From Cristatella mucedo (lineage: Eukaryota; Bryozoa; Phylactolaemata; Cristatellidae): 64,000 bases of DNA. The stretch is taken from NCBI GenBank assembly GCA_009760855.2, contig WPIO01000047.1:1721001-1785000 (forward strand), in the 5' to 3' direction. Within the stretch, counting starts at the first letter, position 1. Every line of letters starts with the position of its first letter. The translations under genes and the position numbers were made by a program. Shown here piece after piece: positions 11,420 to 55,139 of the stretch. Below the pieces are notes generated by a model. The model did not search any database and was not told the origin of the DNA. It saw only the letters and a program-made list of their open reading frames with translations.

Positions 11420-12338
11420 CTAGTGATAATGGGGCTCAGTATGTGTCATAAAGGCTGGCTGGCGATGCGACACTGGACACAGTACCTTTGTGTACCGCAC
11501 TCGTGTGCTGCCTTTTGATGGGCAGGTTAAGCTGCTCTGCCGTCTCATTCGGCGCCAGGCCGGTCGCTCGTGCCGCCCGACGGCAGCATCGTTAAAAGCA
11601 GGCAGGGGTCTGCAAACGCTGGTCGGACGAAGATGGCCGAGAATGGCAAAGTCCAATGAGGCCGAAGCTGCACGGGAGGCAGAGCCCAAAGTGGCAACGG
11701 TGGACGCGTCAGGAGAGGCGGTGGACGAGCCAGCAGAGGCGACAGGCGAGCCTGGAGAGGCCGCAGCACCCTCGAGTTTGGAGAGGAGGCAGTGGCAGAG
11801 ATGCAAGTCGCTCGAAGAAATGCAAGTCGCTCCTAGAAATGCAAGTCGCTCGCAAAGGCTACTTCGAGAGGTTGGGTACTCACGTGAGTTCCATACCAAA
11901 GCTGCTGTGGCCTCTCGATGGACGAGGCCGCCTGCGGTGGGTGGTGGACGACAGCGGCCGGACAGTGGCGAATCGCCCCTAGCGATCAGCCGCAATCGGC
12001 ACCATGAATATGATTGGCTTCTCCGTCGGTGCAAAAGCATCCCCAGGGAGGCCCAATGCAGGATGCTGCACCGTGCGCCGACAGACGTTCGAGCCGACAC
12101 AGCGCTGCAGCAGGCGGGCGGACACCCTTATGCAGGGCTCGCTGTCAGACTCGGCGCACGACGGAGTCTGAGGAGCTCCCAGTTCGCCTCGGCATGTGTG
12201 CGCGCGTGTATGTGTGCGCGTGCATGTGCGAGCATGTTTGAGTGTGTGTGTGCGCATGTGCAAGTGTTTGCGCATGTGTATGTGTGTGCATGTGCGTATA
12301 TGTATGTAAGTGTTCATCGGCGAGTAAGCTGCAACTAG
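11420..12338. other. GC-rich block open on both strands, doubtful coding
   Basis: A 282-codon frame on the plus strand (11,490-12,338) and a 226-codon frame on the minus strand (12,100-11,420) overlap. Both are Arg/Ala/Ser-rich. The plus frame contains Ala/Glu-rich AEATGEPGEAAAPS and a short near-repeat (SLEEMQVA-like), and then runs into the GT repeat as Cys/Val/Ala. I see no domain. Open frames probably reflect high GC content. Confidence 0.3.
12185..12312. repeat. Degenerate (GT)n / (GTGTGC)n repeat
   Basis: GTGTGCGCGTGTATGTGTGC-like alternating purine-pyrimidine sequence with many interruptions, indicating an old microsatellite. Confidence 0.85.
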
Positions 12339-12591
12339 CCATGCTGATATTATATTATATCATTATAAATTAAATCCACGATACCCTAGGTTATTACTTG
12401 TTACCTTAGTCATTGTTAAATGGGGTATAGAATAATTGTCATTGTGCTGAACTGCATCCAAGCATTATGCTGCTTCTGCCTGAGATGTTGGTCTCTGTCT
12501 CTTTCTGTGTCTGTGTCTATCTGTCTGTCTGTCTCTTGCTGTCTTTCTTGCAGCAAAGCTAGTGCTTGTACTCATCGCTTAGTATTTAGAG

Positions 12592-12781
12592 CAGTGGTTC
12601 TCAACCTTCGTAATGCCAAGACCCTTTAGCACAGTTCCTCATGTTGTGGCGACCTCTAACCGTAAAATTATTGCATGCAAAATGTGGAAATGCGTGTCTT
12701 CCGATGGTCTTAGGCAACCCCTGTGAAAGGATCGTTCAACCCCCAAAGGGGTGGTCGTGACCCACAGGTTGAGAACCGCTG
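12592..12781 (+). mobile_element. SPIN/URR1-like non-autonomous hAT element (MITE), copy 1
   Basis: A 190-bp element with terminal inverted repeats CAGTGGTTCTCAACC and GGTTGAGAACCGCTG. It is flanked by a perfect 8-bp target-site duplication ATTTAGAG (12,584-12,591 and 12,782-12,789), which fits the hAT preference for T at position 2 and A at position 7. The body includes TTCCGATGGTCTTAGG and ACCCCCAAAGGGGT-type words, which I recall from SPIN elements and their rodent derivative URR1. There is no coding capacity, so it was moved by a transposase made elsewhere. The family name rests on memory of the consensus. Confidence 0.9.
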
Positions 12782-13164
12782 ATTTAGAGGGACTAATCTG
12801 AGACAGGGGATGTATTGCCTTCTGCTGATAAATACTGTCACAGGTGATTGGAGCCTATGGCTGACCAAGAGAGCATTGCTCTGACGTCATCGATCCTTAG
12901 CGTTACCATTTCTAGGGTTGACAAGAGACGTTTGATTTTGGGGAGTATGACCGATAGATATCCATGTATGCATTTGCTTGGCCTGTTTGAATTGTCTTTT
13001 GCATGCTTACGGGTGCTGACACTGCATATTATCACTATAACCGATAGACTTGCCTTCTGTGCAGCATATGTAACATGCTAGAAAAATTGTAGTTTTCTTA
13101 GGGTGCTATACAGACGTCCTATTTGTATTTTAAAATTGAATACAATGATTGTGTGTGTTGTATA

Positions 13165-15700
13165 TAATAATACTATAATAATACATTTGCATAGCACCGT
13201 CAGAGAACTGAATATCTCTCAAGGCACTTTACAGATACAGCATATAAAGCATTACTGAATGTTTGGAGGTAACATTCCCAAGCAGCAGGCACAGTGTAAG
13301 CAGGTACATGCACATGTAGGACGAATCACAGAGACCAGCCAAATTCTGCAATAAAAAGGTGCGTTACAAGCTTCTTTTTAAATGTCTCGTCAGTGGACGT
13401 TGTTACCTGCTGTCGGTAGTGAGCTCCAGGCTTTTGGAGCATACGAACTAAAGGCACGGTCTCCAACGGTTTTGAGGTTCGTACGAGGTATGGCTAAACG
13501 GTTTGAGGCAGCCGGTTGTATGGTTTTTTATCTGGTCAGGGAGTAGTTCTGACAGGTAGGCTGGAGCCAAATAATGAAGGAACCTACAAGTAAGTGACAT
13601 AATCTTGAAGTCGATTCGCTGCTTGATTGGGAGCTAATGCAGGTCGGCGAGAAGTGGTGTGATTTGGTAACTGTGTCATTCACGACAGAACAGGACTACC
13701 TGCAAAGTTTTGCACCAGCTGTAAGTGCCTGATTGCACATGCCGGTGGGCCAGCAAGCAGTGAGTTACAGAAGTCAAGACGGAATGTCACAAATGCACGG
13801 ATCAATTTAGATATGATATCTCAGCCTAAACAAAACCGAATTTTAGCAATGCTATGTAGCTGAAAGTAGGCAGACTTGACTGTGGAGCTGATGTGGTCGT
13901 CTAATGAAAGTTCAGTTGGAACATGATACCTAGATTTTGTGCAGATTCAACAGGACATATGCTCGAAGTGCCGATTTTGAGCATCAGGTTTTTCGATTTC
14001 TGAATCACACTTGGTTTGCCCATAACAAGTAAGTTGGTTTTGTCATCATTTAATTTAAGAAAGTCTGCTCCCATCCATGTGTGGATGTCATCAATACATG
14101 CAGTAGGGTGTGTAGAGAATTCGACATGCTCGAAGGCTGGGAGAGATCAAAGAAAGCAAAGGTACAACTCAGTGTCATCTGCTTAGAAGTGAAAGCCTAG
14201 TTTATGCTTGGCGATCACATCGGCGAGACGGAGAGTATACCTTGGGAAAAGAAGCGGACCGAGCAAAGAGCCCTGAGGTACTCCATACTTCAGTGGTTTT
14301 TCAGATGACCGTTGTCTGTTAACCTCAATACTCTGTGAAGTCTTCCACTGAGATAGGACCTGAAGGATTGCAGAGCAGTGCCATTGATACCCGTACGAGT
14401 GATTTCATGTTAAGTTGTGCCCAGCGGGTCAAGGTCGAGCACCAGTCGCCACTACGTCGGCTCGGCTCCCGACAGCAAGTTGAGCATTTTCGCCGCCGAG
14501 TTTGTGGATGCTGAGGATGAGTCGGGCGGCGGGAGTAAACGCTCTGGAGTCTTCCACTGAGACAGGACCTGAACCATTACAGAGCAGTGTCAGTGATGCC
14601 CAGGCGAGACGAGAAGTGCTCAAGAAATACTTCGTGATCGCTAATATCAAAAGCTACCGAAGGATCGAGCCAAACAAGCAGATATACTCTACCTATGTTT
14701 CCATTCTTAGGAAGGTCGTTTTACACCCAAAGGAGTGCTGACTCTGTGGAGTGATTAGCTTTAAAACCAGACAGGAACTTACTAGCAGTGTTTGAAGTTT
14801 CAATATGTGAGTTCACCTGGTCCGCCACGACTCATTTCAGTGTCTTTGATAGGAACGTAGAAGGAAGACTGGATGGAAGTGGCTCAAGTGCTCGTGGTCT
14901 GGTGTCGCTTTCTTCAGTAGGGGCCTGACTACAGCCTCTTTGAAAGGGGAAGGAACATAACCTGAGGATAATGACATTTATGTTAGTTATGCATGGCAGC
15001 AGCCGATCAATGCATCGTAGAAGCAAGACAGTGAGAATAGGGTCCAAAGTACTAGTTGTCTTCTTTTATTGGGATAACAACTTCAGGACGAGGTCACTAG
15101 TGACCTGCTTGAATGTAGACATTGAGGTGCGACAAGGAATTGAGGGACATGATTCCAGGGAGATGCTGCCATCTTCGAGATTGACTTCCTGATCTTGTCT
15201 ATCTTCTTGACAAAGAAGCTAGAGTAGCGATCAGCTAGATCATCACAGGTATCATTTGGTGAGGCGCTGACCTGGGAGCGGTTAAGATGGTTGATCGTCG
15301 ACATCTGCATTTTTGGATTGTGCATCCATGATTCAACAATGTTTCTATAGAAGCTAGACTTGGCCTTTGCTCGAATCGATTGGTATGATCTACAGTGGTC
15401 CTTGTATGCCTGTCGATGGACAGTCAGTCCTGATCCCTTGTATGCTTTTTCAAGCTTGCTCTTAGTAGACCTAGCTAGGTCTGTGGTAAACCATGGGCTG
15501 CCTGGGCGAGAGCGCACAGTGTGCTTAGTCAGAGGTGCAAACTCATCGAGCATGTCAGCTAGTGTCGTGTTGTAGCAATCTACCAATGATGACAGGTCGG
15601 AAGCAGGAATGAACAGCAGAGGCGAAGCAGATATTCTCACACCGGTACCATGTTCTGATTTATTGAAGTGCAAATGCAATCTGTTAATGGCAGTCGGTGG
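13165..15700 (-). mobile_element. L2/CR1-like LINE copy (family A), longest in window
   Basis: Minus strand. The 5' portion (about 15,680-15,083) holds a 198-codon open stretch of the endonuclease-to-RT linker type (SPWFTTDLARSTKSKLEKAY, QAYKDHCRSYQ). The rest covers reverse-transcriptase and C-terminal sequence with many breaks, and the 3' end lies near 13,165-13,215 with the hairpin and ATAAT tail. At 14,335-14,610 a piece of the element is duplicated around a GC-rich insert. Not intact; no active site could be read through. Confidence 0.85.
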
Positions 15701-15774
15701 TAGCTGAATAGAACAGCTTCTGCCCAGCTAATAGATATTTACTGTATCGAACGTAAAAATCTTATCTGAACTAC

Positions 15775-16205
15775 TCGATGCATCGTACCACCGGCTTAAC
15801 TGCATCACATCGTCGAGCTACACCTGTTACGAACTTCAAATCCTTGGGGCCGTGCCTTTAGTTCGTATGCCCACAAAGCCTGGAACTCACTCCTGGACTT
15901 CCCCTGTCCACGATATACCCTGACTTGACATTTAAAAAGAAGCTAAAACGCACCTATTTGTCACAGAATTCACTGGGTCTTTGTTATTCCTCCTTTGTGT
16001 GCTTATACTTGCTGACACTGAGCATGCTGCCACTAATAATCTTTGCATGCTGACCCTGAGCATGTCACCTCTAACCATGTTATCCTTGTTGACAGCATGC
16101 TATTATTAACCATATGAACCATTTAACCACTCGATTATGCTTCCTTTACAGTGTAAGTGCCTTGAAAGAGATTCAAGTTCTGAGGTCGCTATACATGTGT
16201 TGTTA
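15775..16205 (+). mobile_element. LINE family A 3' fragment, plus strand
   Basis: Covers the last part of ORF2 (GCATCGTACCACCGGCTT; TTCGTATGCCCACAAAGCC) and the 3' untranslated region with TGCTGACACTGAGCATGCTG. It ends in a variant hairpin (AGTGCCTTGAAAGAGATTCA). It lies head-to-head with the minus-strand copy just to the left. Confidence 0.8.
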
Positions 16206-16477
16206 AGATCTCCCTCCCCTCATCGCTCGTATTTAACAGCTTATCCTTGCACTTGACTCCCTAAGCAGAGTCTCACACAGGAGGAAATAGATTAGATTAT
16301 GAACTTTTTGTCAGGCAGCTGCATCCACTTTGACAATATGGACTTGTGAGGTGCAATAGTGTCGTTTGGAGATGGCAGCTTAATTTCAACACCATTTGCA
16401 ACCACATGGTGAACCCTAGCCAAGCGCAACTACTTCTGACGACTTAGCAAGCTAGACCATGGGTAGATACGTTAGAT

Positions 16478-16663
16478 CAGCGGTTCTCAACCTTCCTAAT
16501 GCCTCGACCCTTTAATACAGTTCATGTTGTGGCGACCCCAACCATAAAATTATTGCGCGCGAAATGTGGAAATGCCTGTTTTCCGATGGTCTTAGGCGAC
16601 CCATGTGAAAAGGTCGTTCGACCCCCAAAGGGGTGGTCACTACCCACAGGTTGAGAACCGCTG
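16478..16663 (+). mobile_element. SPIN/URR1-like non-autonomous hAT element (MITE), copy 2
   Basis: A 186-bp relative of the element at 12.6 kb, roughly 85-90% identical by eye, with inverted repeats CAGCGGTTCTCAACC and GGTTGAGAACCGCTG. The flanking 8-mers CGTTAGAT and TGTTAGAC share their six central bases, so the target-site duplication has decayed slightly. It ends about 350 bp downstream of the CHD stop codon and could lie in that transcript's 3' end. It has no open reading frame. Confidence 0.88.
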
Positions 16664-17013
16664 TGTTAGACAGATAGATGTCCATAACGGTGCCTATGGA
16701 TTCATGGTGCTCTGCAGATGCAAGGAACGCCGCAAACGCATCCTAGTGGAGCATAGATGACTTTGTTTAAGTCATATGTGGATTTCCATGAGCCGAATTG
16801 AAAGCATGGTAAAAAAAAGAGTCCACTGCCAGACAAAGGACGGCTGCCAGCCACGGCACAACAGAAGGGTCCAGTGCAGAGCCGACATCAGAGAGAGATG
16901 GCAGTCGCTCACGCGCGGACCTTCAAACGGCCATCGACAATGAGCTGCTCCAGCAAACCGGAGCAGCTCACGGATGGGCAGCAGTGGAGACGGCACGCCC
17001 GGTTCGGACGATG
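16664..17013 (-). other. Probable CHD 3' untranslated region
   Basis: This stretch follows the TAG stop and reaches the hAT element. No AATAAA is seen on the minus strand here. The nearest variant signal I noticed, ATTAAA, is inside the downstream hAT element (16,511-16,516, minus strand). The 3' end of the transcript is not resolved. Confidence 0.35.
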
Positions 17014-49942
<32,929 letters not shown>

Positions 49943-50149
49943 GTCCGGGTGGCCTCAAGTGGCAGCAAACCTGGAGCGAACGAACTCAGCATTATCGAAA
50001 AAAGCCCCCCCCCACCGTCGGTCGGGTCATCTCATTTCCGAGCATTCTACAGGGCCAGGCATCGTGACTCTTCCCTCCCATCGGAAGCTGGTATCTCTTT
50101 TGAGGTAGGGCTTCGTACGCACAAGACACAAGACTGAAGCCTGGGCACC

Positions 50150-50560
50150 AACAAATGGACTGGGCGGCAGCGGATTCTTCTGGCAACGATACAACGACGG
50201 GGGGGGGGGAGGTGAGCAGCGCGGCACTGTCGGGCGCTCTACAGGCACACCGAACGCGGCATCGTGGCCAGGCCTCTCCGCAGGCCGCGCCGCTACCGCT
50301 CCAGTCCTAGAGGGCGACGACTATTCGAGGCGACGGCAGGCGCACGGGTTGCACACCCAAGCGGAACCGGCTATCGGGCGTGCTCGCGGCAAAAGCAGCC
50401 ACATAGAGTGTACGCATACAAATAGTCCACGACTAGGCACAAGATCCATGTGGCCCGCTCAATCCGAGTCATTCATCCGTTCCACGGCAGAGCGCACAAA
50501 CGAGCATGGGCACGCTACGCGTAGGGGAGGCAGGGCCGCAGGCGGGCGTGCGGATTGCGA
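50150..50560 (-). promoter_or_regulatory. GC/CpG-rich region upstream of CHD exon 1, candidate promoter
   Basis: Just upstream of the CHD start codon (minus strand) the sequence becomes noticeably GC- and CpG-rich (many GCG, CGC and CCGC words, and an 11-base G run at about 50,199-50,209), unlike the AT-richer flanks. This is the expected place for the promoter and a possible 5' untranslated exon. No TATA box or initiator could be assigned. Inference from composition and position only. Confidence 0.3.
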
Positions 50561-51559
50561 GCACGTTGGCCCGAATGCTTGCAATTCACATAGCAAATAA
50601 CCATATTACTTGTGCACATCCGTATAAACCTGCACTGCATAACGAAAACGGCGCGCGCGGCATACTGAAATGGCGGCATATGCGGAGGACGGCTAATTCG
50701 CCAAGACACGGCGGCAAGTGACACATGACATGCAAGTCTTACCAAGAACAAGGCGCTCAATTCTCTAATCAAGACACACTCGGCTCGCGTACAGTTATAC
50801 TAATAAGCGGCGCCAACAACGGAGGCCATGTACCACGCCGCCGCACAGAACACGAACAATGAAAAGACTCCATTACTAAGACCGCAGACTTTCCGGGTGA
50901 TCGCATAGACTTCCAAAAATTAGGGGAATATCCCCGGCGAAGACATTTAGGTACTAAAATAATTTATCGCAGCATAGAGAACACTCCTGTGCATGGTTTT
51001 AAAGGGCAGACCAGGAGCCTACCTCACCGCCTTGCGCACATAGCGGATTTTGAAAAGGTGACTTTAGAGAATTTTGTACCGCTAAACTGGCCCGAGCAGC
51101 ACTGATACATTGCATACGGGGACTTTCAAAGCTGACAAATGATTGGTCAGATAATTATCCGCCTCGAGCCGGCGATGCCTAACTTGGGACAGAACGAGGC
51201 GATTTTCGAACAGAAATAGCTCAAAACTATGAAATTCAGTTAAAATCTATTAATATTTACATCACATGGAGCTAAGTGTGGCGCGAAAACTAACACGTGG
51301 GTGCACGGTTACAGCGCACCACTTGCATCTACGTATGCGGTTCCTCCGGGAACCAGCCAATCACAAAGAGACTTTCGGTTGACTGCCTTCGGTCTTGTCT
51401 CGGGCAGCGTGCTCGTAGCTCTGCTAGTTGTGGATTCTACCCGAAATTTGCCGTAGGCGTGTGAAAGAATTACTCGTTCCTTGTCGCTGCCGTGGCCTCG
51501 TAGGGCGCGCATCATGCTAATCGGCGGTGTTGTTATGACCGCCTGACCCTCACCCGTTA
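50561..51559. other. No gene recognised upstream of CHD
   Basis: Unique-looking sequence with CpG words but no supported exon. A remote 5' untranslated exon of CHD could lie here and would not be visible. Confidence 0.3.
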
Positions 51560-51925
51560 GGTTAACGGCACGATGCATGCTATGTTCCAAGAGCTGAAGC
51601 TCGCAATACGCCACCGATATCAGCACAGCGCACAACATTCTTCACGCAACGCTAACGATAACATCTTACTAGAAAAAACATACCAAATAGCCAACCTGTT
51701 ACGGCCGATACGACAGGTGACCTGTAATAGACTCGCTACAAGCTTACAGCGTTCGGATTCGCCGACAGGCAGACAGTTGCCCCAAACGAATGACTGTGGT
51801 AAGGTCCACGCCTTAAATTATGGCAAGGTCGTAAGTCATGCAATAATTGTGTTCATATATAATTATAAATAGCGCTGCTCGTTAGCCTCGACCAATGGCG
51901 GCTGTTCTATAAGCGGCTCTCAGTA
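51560..51925. repeat. Dispersed ~350-bp repeat, copy 1
   Basis: Shares an ordered set of words with 54.8 and 55.1 kb: AGAGCTGAAGCTCGCAATAC, CTGTAATAGACTCGCTACA, GGCAAGGTCGTAAGTCATGC, and CCTCGACCAATGGCGGCT followed by AAGCGGCTCTCAGTATTATA. No coding frame. Directly followed by a LINE copy. Confidence 0.7.
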
Positions 51926-51939
51926 TTATAATCCAGCTA

Positions 51940-53290
51940 TAACCCAGCATAGCTTGGCGTTCGAAATCGATGTTAAGCTTTCGGGCACAGAATCAGCATT
52001 GGTTCGGATGTGCAACGACATACTTAGGAGGAATGCAGACACGGGTAGACTATCTCTGCTTGTTTTGTTCGATCTTTCGGCAGCTTTTAATACTATCGAT
52101 CGCCAAGTTCTCCTTGGGCGCCTCTCATCTCGCCTGGGCATCACTGGCACTGCTCTGCGATGGTTCAGGTCCTATCTCGGTGGGAGACTCCAGAGTATTG
52201 CTGTGAAAGGACAAAGATTGCCAGAGGCACCTCTGAAGTACGGAGTACCTCAAGGCTCCAAGCTAGGTCCGGCTCTTTTTCCAGTTTATACTCTCTCTCA
52301 TGCCGATGCGATCGCCAAACACCAACTTTCACTTCTAAGCAGATGACACTCAGTTGTACCTTTGCTTTGATCCCTCTCACCCCTTGAGCGTATCGAATTC
52401 TACGCACACCCTACTGCATGTATTGATGACATCCGCAGATGGATGGCAGCAGACTTTCTTAAACTGAATGATGATAAAACATTAGCCGACCACATCAGCT
52501 CCACAATCAAGTCTGCCTACTTTCAGCTACATAACATTGCTAAAATTTGGGCTTGTTTAGATAAGAACACCTCATCCAAGTTAGTCCATGCATTTGTGAC
52601 GCCCGTCTTGATTTCTGTAACTCACTGCTTGCTGGCCTACCGGCATGTGCGATCAGGTGATTGCAGCTGGTGCAAAACTCTGCAGCTAGGCTTGTCTGTC
52701 GTGAGCGTCGCAGTTGCCACATCACACCACTTCTCGCCGACCTGTACTGGTTCCCAGTCAAGCAACGGATTGACTTCAAGATTTTGTCGCTCACATTTAG
52801 GTCACTTCATTCTTTGGCTCCAGCTTATCTCTCAGATCTACTCCCCCACCAGGCCAAGCATCGTGCCACCCGCTTTTCGGAATCCAACAGCCTACCAATA
52901 CCTCGTACACACCTCAAATCCTTTGGAGACCGTGCATTTAGTTTGTATGCTCACCCTGGAACTCACTCCTGACTTCCATTACAGCATCCCTAACTTGACC
53001 ACAATTAAAAAGAACTTCAAAATGCACCTATTTAGGACAGCATTTAGTGGGTTCTTGTGATTTGACCTTCATGTGCATATGAGTGCTGACACTGTGCATG
53101 CTGCCACTAACCACACTTGCATGCTGACCCTGTGCATGTCACCACTGACCATGTTATTCGTGTTGTTTACCAAGCATGATACCGCTCACCATTCGACCGC
53201 GTTTCCTTTGCAGCAAATGTAAAGCGCCTAGAAAGCGATTGAGTTCTCTGAGGGCGCTTTATTAAGTGTATAATAATTATTATTATTCAT
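51940..53290 (+). mobile_element. LINE family A copy, 5'-truncated
   Basis: From the catalytic region of reverse transcriptase (LLVLFDLSAAFNTIDRQVLL, then GVPQGSKLGPALF) through the connection region to a complete 3' end with hairpin (AAAGCGCCTAGAAAGCGATT) and an ATTATTATT tail. The frame shifts at about 52,340 and 52,480, and a deletion removes part of the FLKLNDDKT region. Note FADD-box sequence is lost to the shifts. Not functional. Confidence 0.92.
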
Positions 53291-53639
53291 TGTCGCGGGG
53301 CATCGTAGTGTCCGCGAACAACGGAGCGCATGCGCCGCGAATATCCTCTTACGAACGCTACGAAACCGACACCGAACCGAGAAATTTTCTATCGACGAGG
53401 TAACGGCGAAAAGAGAACCGCTACGCAGGCTTCCCGTAGTCTATTCGATATCGCGGCCCACGCGTGCGGCGCCAGTGATTTATACCCGCCGCCTGCGCCG
53501 ACGAAGAGGTGGCGGCTCTCACTGCGCCTTAGGGTACCACCTCCGACTGAGGCGCCGCAAAGCCGCGAAGAGCAAATTTATGAATGCACCGGCAAGTTTC
53601 CGATGACGCAGTCAAGGCTTGGCTATGTTGCATGAAGGT

Positions 53640-53815
53640 GTCTCCTGCGGTGGTTGTTCTAGTGGGAGTCTCGCGGAGACGCAGCTGGCGCACGTGTGCG
53701 GTAAACGAGACTCTGCTTTATTCCTCTCAACGGGCACATATATGAGAGCCCAATCGATCGCAGCAGGCGACACAAAACATTACCTGCATTAGTGGCCCGA
53801 CGCTGGGCTGCTTCA
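53640..53815. repeat. ~170-bp dispersed repeat, copy 1
   Basis: GTGTCTCCTGCGGTGG, GTGGGAGTCTCGCGGAGAC, CTTTATTCCTCTCAACGGGC, ATATATGAGAGCCCAATCGA and TGCATTAGTGGCCCGACGC reappear in the same order at 57.55-58.05 kb. Confidence 0.65.
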
Positions 53816-54782
53816 ACGGCTTTACTATTGGCCACAGGTGAAGCACATGCATTAGTGTCGAGCGCTTCGCTAAATACAGCAGAAGCCGCAGGCGCACACA
53901 ACAGCTACGACGCAATTCGTCCGGCGGGTCGCTGGGCGTCTGCTCTTGCTGGTACAGACGGGCGAGTCGGTACGATTCGGTAGCGACTTTGGGAAGTCGC
54001 CGGTTAGACTACCGATGACGATAATCCCCACGCTCTTCTTTCTTTCAAGAGTACGCCAATGGTTTAAGTTCGTCAACAGATCTGCCGCATGCTGCCGACC
54101 GTTCTGCTAGACTGTTTAACTGCAAACTCCTACGTTTGGTAGACAAGCTGCAACCCGATCACGCCCCCAGCGACCCGGCTTATCAGCCTGTCTAAACTCG
54201 CTCAAATTCCAGCATTACTAGCCGTCGAATAATTAAAGTTCCTTTCAATCTCATTTTTAAATTGTTCTGTCTTGGTCATGGCGTTCATAATGGCTGCTAG
54301 CTGCTCCGCCCGCGTCCTCGACAATATTCGTCAAATCTTTCAGATCAGAAAATAGTTTTTCAAAAGCTACTGACTTCTTCCGCGACTCCTAGCCCACATA
54401 AGCATTCGAAGCCGGATTATTAGAAGTGATTGTCACCAGGGCATACCAAATTTCGGCTATAACGGTCCCCCACAAATTTTGAACGCTGTGCGGAGTCTTC
54501 GCTATTGGCCTGCTACGACGTGTGAACTACTTCCGTTACTTCGACTTCAAAACCCTACTGCTAAAACGCGAGGAATCCACTGTTGCGAAACCCTGCCTCG
54601 GCTCTGAGACACCCGACTGGGTGTCTTATCTAGCCAATTCACTACTCTGGCTCCGTATAACCACACCAAGTGCGGGCATACGGTCAACCATTGTGAGCGG
54701 CAAGGCAGAGAACAAAGCACGAGCGCAAATAATGACGCTGCTGACACCAACAATATGCCCGCGCGACCCTTGCTGGATCGGG
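53816..54782. other. No gene recognised
   Basis: Nearly 1 kb without a coding signal or a repeat I can name. Confidence 0.3.
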
Positions 54783-55110
54783 TAGCTGCACAACACGTGC
54801 GATCTGCAAATACCTGAAGCTCGGAATATATGCCAACAGGTGCGACGCAACGCGCGATATCCTGCACTCAGCACTAACAGCAACGCCGTATTAGAAAACC
54901 ACGAGCAATAGCCTCATAGCAGGAGCTCACGCGATGGGTTACTTGCAACGGACTCCCACACAGGCTTACAGCAGCTCACACTCAGCGTCATGACTCACCG
55001 ACCGGCAGACCGTAACTGCAAGCGAGTGATTTCAGTCCTTATGTAATGGCCAGGTCGTAATTCATACGATAATCTCATTCATACGTAGTCACAAATCGGT
55101 GAACTTACTA
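54783..55110. repeat. Dispersed ~350-bp repeat, copy 2
   Basis: GCACAACACGTGCGATCTGC, ACCTGAAGCTCGGAATATAT, GATATCCTGCACTCAGCACT, CAGCTCACACTCAGCGTCAT and GGCCAGGTCGTAATTCATAC align in order with copy 3 immediately downstream and with copy 1 at 51.6 kb. Confidence 0.75.
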
Positions 55111-55139
55111 CTAATTTGACCTCGAGACCCTCACTACTT

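Noticed and set aside
11490-12338. Calling the 282-codon frame a gene
   Set aside because: Both strands are open, the tail runs into a GT repeat and there is no recognisable domain, so it is reported only as a doubtful block.
51954-52346. Reverse-transcriptase frame as a host gene
   Set aside because: Clear LINE ORF2 with frame shifts, a typical 3' end and multiple copies in the window.
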